Position numbers and translations under genes: made by a program
The notes under the pieces: generated by a model
Database searches by the model: none
The model's input: only the letters and a program-made list of their open reading frames with translations
Told to the model about the DNA's origin: nothing
Shown here: piece after piece, positions 59,828 to 64,000 of the stretch
Position numbering within the stretch: position 1 is the stretch's first letter
Layout of the letters: each line of letters opens with the position of its first letter
Assembly: GCF_014207595.1 (NCBI RefSeq)
Contig: NZ_JACHGY010000001.1
Location: 4,037,648 to 4,101,647 of the forward strand
From: Algisphaera agarilytica
GTDB lineage: Bacteria; Planctomycetota; Phycisphaerae; Phycisphaerales; Phycisphaeraceae
Length of the DNA: 64,000 nt
Direction: 5' to 3'

Positions 59828-59861
59828 CCGCCCCGGCTCTCCGCCGAGGCGGCTTTTCTTT
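59828..59861 (+). terminator. Terminator between the paired sulfatase genes
   Basis: CCGCC-C-CGGC, loop TCTCC, GCCG-A-GGCGG, then CTTTTCTTT. The stem has one mismatch. It lies between sulfatase paralogues A and B, so the last gene may be expressed at a lower level or from read-through. Confidence 0.7.
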
Positions 59862-59872
59862 GAAAGGTCTCG

Positions 59873-61357
59873 ATGATGAATCGTCTGCACTGGTTGGCGT
59901 CATGCCTGCTTCTCTTTGCGTTAACCGCATCGGCCAGCGCCGATGACGCCCGTCCGAACCTGCTCGTAATCATGGCCGACGACCTGGGTTACGGCGACCT
60001 CGGCTTCACCGGAGCGCCCGACATCGAGACCCCGCGTCTCGACGCCCTGGCCGCCAACGGCGTCGAGTTCACCAACGGCTACGTCACCCACCCGTATTGC
60101 GGCCCATCGCGCTGCGGCTTCATCACCGGTCGCTACCAGGCCCGCTTCGGAGTGGATGTGAACTTCCCCAACTCGCCGTTCGACCGCCACATCGGCCTGC
60201 CCACCACCGAGACCACCTTCGCCACCCGCCTGCAGAAGGCCGGCTACCGCACCGGGCTCATCGGTAAGTGGCACCTCGGCACCGCCGCCCACTTCCACCC
60301 CAACCGCCGCGGATTCGACTACTTCTACGGCTTCCTCCACGGCGGCCACGACTACTTCCCCAAAGACGTCACCGAGGTCTACGAACTGCTCAAGAAAGAC
60401 GGCACGACCAACCACCTGGCGGGCAACGACTACAAGAAAGCCATCCACCGCAACGACCAGGTCGCAACGTTCGACGAGTACCTCACCACCGCGCTCAGCC
60501 GCGACGCGGCGACCTTCGTGAAGGACAGCGACAAGCCGTTCTGCCTCTTCCTGTCCTACAACGCGCCGCACAGCCCACTGCAAGCACCCAAAGAGCTGAT
60601 CGAGAAGTACAGCCACATCGAGCACCCCAAACGCCGGGTCTACGCCGCGATGATCGACTCGATGGATTCGGGCATCGGCATGGTGGTGGATGCCCTCGAA
60701 GAAGCGGGCAAGCTCGACAACACCTTGATCTTCTTCCTGTCGGACAACGGCGGCGTCACCCCGATGTTCCCCTGGTCGCCCAACGCCGACTGGCCGCGAA
60801 ACGATCCGTACCGCGGCGGCAAGGTCGCGCTGCTCGAGGGCGGCATCCACGTGCCCTTCATCGCCCACTGGCCCAAAGGCCTACCGGCGGGCGTGACCTA
60901 CGACCAGCCGGTGATCTCGCTCGACATCGCCGCGACGTTCGTCGCGCTCGGCGAGGGCGACACGCCCGGCAAGCCGATGGACGGGGTCAACCTGCTGCCC
61001 TTCGTCACCGGCCAAGCCGACGGCGTCCCGCACGAGGCCTTGTTCTGGCGCAAGTACAACGGCCAGCAATGGGCGATCCGCACGCCCACCGCGAAGTACC
61101 TCATGCCCACCCTCGGCCCGCGTCCCGAACTGTATTTGCTCGACAGCGACCCCTACGAAACCACCGATGTCCGCGACAACGAGCCCGAACTGCGGGCCAA
61201 GCTCTCGGAGATGTGGAATGCATGGAACGCCGAGAACCAGGCCGCCGTGTACCCCGAGGCCCACGAGTACCAGAAGATCCGGATGCAGATGTTTGAAGAC
61301 CTCAACCAACGCCTCCGCGAAGAGGCGGAAGCGAAGCACCCCAAGGTGATCGACTAG
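59873..61357 (+). CDS. Type I sulfatase, tandem paralogue B
   Basis: A 494-residue secreted sulfatase. The signal peptide covers about residues 1-23. Metal site LLVIMADDLGYGDLG; formylglycine motif Cys76-G-P-S-Arg80; LIGKWHLGT and FFLSDNGGVTP. Compared with paralogue A the core is nearly collinear, but the segment after GGHDYFP (about residues 165-200) and the C-terminal 100 residues differ, which may change the sugar recognised. GAAAGG lies 7 bases before the ATG. It is convergent with the DUF1080 gene, with a paired REP-like element between the two. Confidence 0.94.
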   Translation: MMNRLHWLASCLLLFALTASASADDARPNLLVIMADDLGYGDLGFTGAPDIETPRLDALAANGVEFTNGYVTHPYCGPSRCGFITGRYQARFGVDVNFPNSPFDRHIGLPTTETTFATRLQKAGYRTGLIGKWHLGTAAHFHPNRRGFDYFYGFLHGGHDYFPKDVTEVYELLKKDGTTNHLAGNDYKKAIHRNDQVATFDEYLTTALSRDAATFVKDSDKPFCLFLSYNAPHSPLQAPKELIEKYSHIEHPKRRVYAAMIDSMDSGIGMVVDALEEAGKLDNTLIFFLSDNGGVTPMFPWSPNADWPRNDPYRGGKVALLEGGIHVPFIAHWPKGLPAGVTYDQPVISLDIAATFVALGEGDTPGKPMDGVNLLPFVTGQADGVPHEALFWRKYNGQQWAIRTPTAKYLMPTLGPRPELYLLDSDPYETTDVRDNEPELRAKLSEMWNAWNAENQAAVYPEAHEYQKIRMQMFEDLNQRLREEAEAKHPKVID

Positions 61358-61367
61358 CGCTCTTGAT

Positions 61368-61468
61368 GTTTAGCGGGTGGCACGAAGTGCCCCGCGTCGA
61401 TTCATCGTGACATTAGTGTCAACACGGTCGGTTATAAAACGCGGGACGCTGCGCGTCTCCCGCTAAAC
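61368..61468. repeat. Inverted pair of REP-like hairpins (BIME-like)
   Basis: GTTTAGCGGG at 61368-61377 and its inverse CCCGCTAAAC at 61459-61468 head two hairpins facing each other. The plus copy folds as GCGG-gt-GGCAC, GAA loop, GTGCC-CCGC. The minus copy folds as GCGGGA, bulge, CGC, GCA loop, GCG, TCCCGC. Both have a 2-base bulge and a 3-base loop. The space between them shows nothing else. Confidence 0.7.
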
Positions 61469-61480
61469 GCATGAGTCGAT

Positions 61481-62236
61481 TTACAGCTCACGCACCCAGA
61501 TGTTGCGGTAGCGTACGACTTGGCCGTGGTTCTGCAGGAAGAACGGGCGTTTGGCTTCATGGGGCTCGTAGGGGTGGGCTTTCTTGTGGCGGGTCGGGCC
61601 GAGGATTTCGGTGTGGTTCTGGACCAGGACGCCGTTGTGGAAGACCGTGACGTAGGCCGGGCTGACGAGCTTGTCGTCTTCAAAGACCGGGGCCTTGAAG
61701 ATGATGTCGTAGGTCTGCCACTCGCCGGGCTTCTTAGCGGCGTTGACCAGCGCGGGCGTCTGGCCGTAGACCGCGGCGACCATGCCGTCGGCGTAGGAAT
61801 CGTTTTCCCAGGCGTCCATGATCTGCACTTCGTACTTGCCCATGAGAAACACGCCGCTGTTGCCGCGCTGCTGCGCGTGGCCCTTGATCTCTTCGGGTGC
61901 GGCCCATTCGAGGTGCAGCTGCATGTCGCCGAACTTCCGACGCGTACTCATGCCGTGGGTCTTGGGGACGATTTCCATGTAGCCGTCCTGGATCTTCCAC
62001 TGCACGTCGTTCTCGGCGTTGGCCCACCACTCGTCGGTGTTCGTGCCGTCGAAAAGCACAATCGCGTCGGAGGGCGGCTCCGCATTCGTGGCCCCGGGGG
62101 TGATCACCGGGGGCAGCGGGCGCTCGCGGTCGTGGACATGCCACCCGCTGGGCAACAGCGGCAGGGGCTCCTCAGCGACCTCGCCCGCACCCGCCGCCAA
62201 CAGCCCGATCACCAAACACACGCTGAATTTCTTCAT
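61481..62236 (-). CDS. DUF1080 (3-keto-disaccharide hydrolase-like) secreted protein
   Basis: A 251-residue protein with a signal peptide (about 1-19) and one DUF1080 domain: SDAIVLFDGTNTDEWW, DVQWKIQDGYMEIVP, FGDMQLHLEWAAP, RGNSGVFLMGKYEVQIMDAW and PGEWQTYDIIFKAP. The fold is a jelly-roll that binds or cleaves glycans; some relatives hydrolyse 3-keto-sugars. GAGGTT lies about 6 bases before ATG 62236. It follows the Tat-exported aldo/keto reductase by 179 bases, and that oxidoreductase could act on the same sugars. The frame extends upstream to 62377 without support. Confidence 0.9.
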   Translation of the reverse strand: MKKFSVCLVIGLLAAGAGEVAEEPLPLLPSGWHVHDRERPLPPVITPGATNAEPPSDAIVLFDGTNTDEWWANAENDVQWKIQDGYMEIVPKTHGMSTRRKFGDMQLHLEWAAPEEIKGHAQQRGNSGVFLMGKYEVQIMDAWENDSYADGMVAAVYGQTPALVNAAKKPGEWQTYDIIFKAPVFEDDKLVSPAYVTVFHNGVLVQNHTEILGPTRHKKAHPYEPHEAKRPFFLQNHGQVVRYRNIWVREL

Positions 62237-62415
62237 GGGTTGAACCTCGCTAAAGACACCAACAAAACAAACCTCTCCCGCCGCGTGGCGGAGCTCCAAC
62301 ATTCCCATGATAGAAAGTCGCCCGTCCCAGAGAAACAAGCAAAACGCAACCCCGGCAACCGCGATCGGCGGCCGCACGTGCGAAGCGTAATCAGTGCATC
62401 ACATCAGCCCGAGCT

Positions 62416-63624
62416 TCAGACCAGGTTGAGCTCGGTCTTGCGGCCCGCCAGCGCCAGGTTTTCGTTCAACATGTTCTCATCCGCCATGTCGGAGATCACC
62501 GCGGAGAGGTTCGGGTTCTGCAACGCGGCGAGGTACGCTTTCTGGGCGATGCTCAGGTCTTCATCGGGGACCATCGCGTTGAGCTTGGCGATCCGCCACT
62601 CCAGGGCGTCGACGATCACCGGCCGGGCGACCTTCATCGCCACCACACCCATGCCCGCCTCCGCGGCCTGCTCGATGACCGGGTCCAACGCCAAGTGGTT
62701 CACGATGTTGTAGCCGATCATCGCGACGTCGTAGACGCCCGTGCCGACCGCGGCGGTGAGGTTGGCCCCGGCGTCGTTGTGCGCCGAGAACGCCAGCGAC
62801 CGGGCTTTGCCCGATTTCTTGAGCTCGGCCATGCCTTCGAGCAGCGCCTCGTCGTCAAACGCCTCCGGCGACTCGACGCTGTGCGGGCAGAACAACACGT
62901 CGTAGTGATCGACCGTGGTTCGCTTCATGCTGGCTTCAAGGATCTCGTACATCTTGTCCTTGAACTGCTTCTTGCTGCCCGCGTTGTAGCCGAGCTGCTT
63001 CATCGCGTTCACACGATACGTGCCGTCGAACGGGCCTTCCTGCCCTTTGAAATAGTTGACGTGGTACCCGGGCCGGGTGTTGCCGCTCTCTTCGAGGAGG
63101 CGAGCCGCCAATTCGTCGATCTCGGTCTGCTTGCCATCGGCAAGCGTTTTGTATTTCTCGGTGTACATCCGGCGGACGTAGCCGTTGTAGTGCGAGAGCT
63201 TGGTCGTCAGAAAAAAGCGGTCGCGCTGGATGCCACGCTTGAGCAACGCGCCGATCGCCTTCTCGCCATCGCCTCCCCCGTACGCGGTCGCCTGGTCGAG
63301 GTAATTCAGCCCGCGGTCGAGGGCCGCCTCGTACAGATCGATCGTGTTCGGCTTCATCAGGTAGCCGCCGTAGACCACCTCCGACACCATAAACCCCGTC
63401 CGCCCCAACATGCGATAGGTCATATCGGGGTTCCGGTTACGCCACTCGGGCTCAGCGGCCGGAGCCGCCGGAGCTTTGACCTGCTCTTCATTCGCCGGGG
63501 ATGTCTTGGTCGTGTCGGCGTGTGCCGCGGCCGTGGGCAAACCCAGCGCGGCCCCCACCGCCGTCGTGCTCTTGAGGAAGTTGCGGCGTGTGGTCCGTGT
63601 GGAAGTGGCGTCGGGGTTGGGCAT
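62416..63624 (-). CDS. Tat-exported aldo/keto reductase
   Basis: A 402-residue protein with a twin-arginine signal (TTRRNFLKSTTAVGAALG, residues 11-28) and an Ala/Pro-rich linker. The aldo/keto reductase barrel follows: YRMLGRTGFMVSEVVYGGYL, LNYLDQATAYGGGDGEKAIG with the catalytic Asp/Tyr pair, FLTTKLS, and HYDVLFCPHS. Tat export implies that the cofactor is loaded in the cytoplasm. An insert at about residues 165-220 (GKQTEIDELAARLL, RPGYHVNYFKGQEGPFDG) is absent from ordinary members. Probably involved in extracytoplasmic sugar oxidation or reduction together with DUF1080 proteins. Confidence 0.9.
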   Translation of the reverse strand: MPNPDATSTRTTRRNFLKSTTAVGAALGLPTAAAHADTTKTSPANEEQVKAPAAPAAEPEWRNRNPDMTYRMLGRTGFMVSEVVYGGYLMKPNTIDLYEAALDRGLNYLDQATAYGGGDGEKAIGALLKRGIQRDRFFLTTKLSHYNGYVRRMYTEKYKTLADGKQTEIDELAARLLEESGNTRPGYHVNYFKGQEGPFDGTYRVNAMKQLGYNAGSKKQFKDKMYEILEASMKRTTVDHYDVLFCPHSVESPEAFDDEALLEGMAELKKSGKARSLAFSAHNDAGANLTAAVGTGVYDVAMIGYNIVNHLALDPVIEQAAEAGMGVVAMKVARPVIVDALEWRIAKLNAMVPDEDLSIAQKAYLAALQNPNLSAVISDMADENMLNENLALAGRKTELNLV

Positions 63625-63829
63625 GGCAGAATTACATCTAGGAGAAATAGAAGACGTCGCTTCGTCTGAAGATCAACCAGCGAAGCTTCAAGCAGACACG
63701 TCAAATCATATCAGCATCTCGAAGCGAAAAGCGGCCAGCCATTTTCGAAACACCGCCCCTTCCGGCGCATCGCTTCTACCGAACCAGACTTCCAACGGAG
63801 TCCCCCGGATCGGATAGCCATTGCATCGT

Positions 63830-64000
63830 TTACGCCGTGTTGTCTTCGAAGATGCGTAGGTTGGTGAACGTCACGTTCGCCGAGCTGTCACCGTCGTCGT
63901 CCGCAGCCAGCACCAGGTGCGTCACCGCGCCCGTGAAGTAGTCGCCCACGCGGATCTGGTAGCTGCCCGAGCCGTTACGCTGCGATTGGTTCGCCGACGA
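63830..64000 (-). CDS. C-terminal end of a large beta-rich surface protein (cut by window edge)
   Basis: The last 56 codons of a gene that begins outside the window; the stop TAA is at 63830-63832. The visible end (YQIRVGDYFTGAVTHLVLAA, then DDDGDSSANVTF and TNLRIFED) resembles the terminal carbohydrate-binding-like module of large planctomycete and marine surface proteins. The 205 bases between it and the reductase gene hold no gene and no clear terminator. Confidence 0.6.
   Translation of the reverse strand, partial: SSANQSQRNGSGSYQIRVGDYFTGAVTHLVLAADDDGDSSANVTFTNLRIFEDNTA

Overview
The window is about 64 kb of GC-rich DNA from a planctomycete, most probably a Phycisphaerae-like marine bacterium (inference). 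Seen directly: six secreted sulfatases in a row, two proteins ending in PEP-CTERM anchors, a pseudopilin with the prepilin cleavage motif, two DUF1080 proteins, an M50/HlyD/SecA-like export cluster, a 23S-IVP-like four-helix-bundle gene, and heptamer and REP-like repeats. No rRNA, CRISPR array, prophage or transposase gene was recognised.

Layout. 1-8648 (minus): a tightly packed operon with the four-gene ligase-associated DNA repair set (MBL exonuclease, ATP ligase, Lhr-like helicase, PdeM phosphoesterase), preceded by two small membrane proteins and an SRPBCC protein and followed by an MMPL-type exporter cut by the window edge. 8741-18731: a secreted unknown, a photolyase with a TIGR01777/SRPBCC epimerase, a divergent three-gene type III polyketide operon (methyltransferase, flavoprotein, synthase), a DUF547 protein and uvrB. 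18773-25938: a periplasmic adaptor convergent with a three-gene minus operon encoding a GAF-HlyD fusion, a PqqD-M50-HlyD fusion and a shortened SecA-like motor; this is the best candidate here for an uncharacterised export system. 26098-32377: tRNA-Val with its own promoter and terminator, a 984-residue secreted protein, two paralogous lipoprotein hydrolases, a small lipoprotein, and rpsD with a structured leader.

32473-44465: mixed housekeeping and accessory genes: a methyltransferase, a YwqG-like protein, a sugar isomerase-like TIM barrel, a four-helix-bundle gene framed by a 33-bp inverted repeat, an MFS-acyltransferase fusion, tsaD carrying an in-frame heptamer repeat, an S41 protease, a phosphodiesterase, an acetyltransferase and a P1B metal ATPase. 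44511-64000: surface and polysaccharide genes: a membrane acyltransferase, a PEP-CTERM protein, beta-propeller/DUF1080 and nucleoside-hydrolase/CBM-like secreted proteins, a pseudopilin, six sulfatases (one PEP-CTERM anchored), a second DUF1080 protein, a Tat-exported aldo/keto reductase and the end of a large beta-rich surface protein. Together the last 18 kb look like a locus for taking apart a sulfated, probably algal, polysaccharide outside the cytoplasm.

Starts were chosen by ribosome binding site, signal peptide and 4-bp overlaps. Several genes instead show a -10-like box 6-9 bases before ATG and may be leaderless. All functional calls come from reading motifs by eye; no database search was run.
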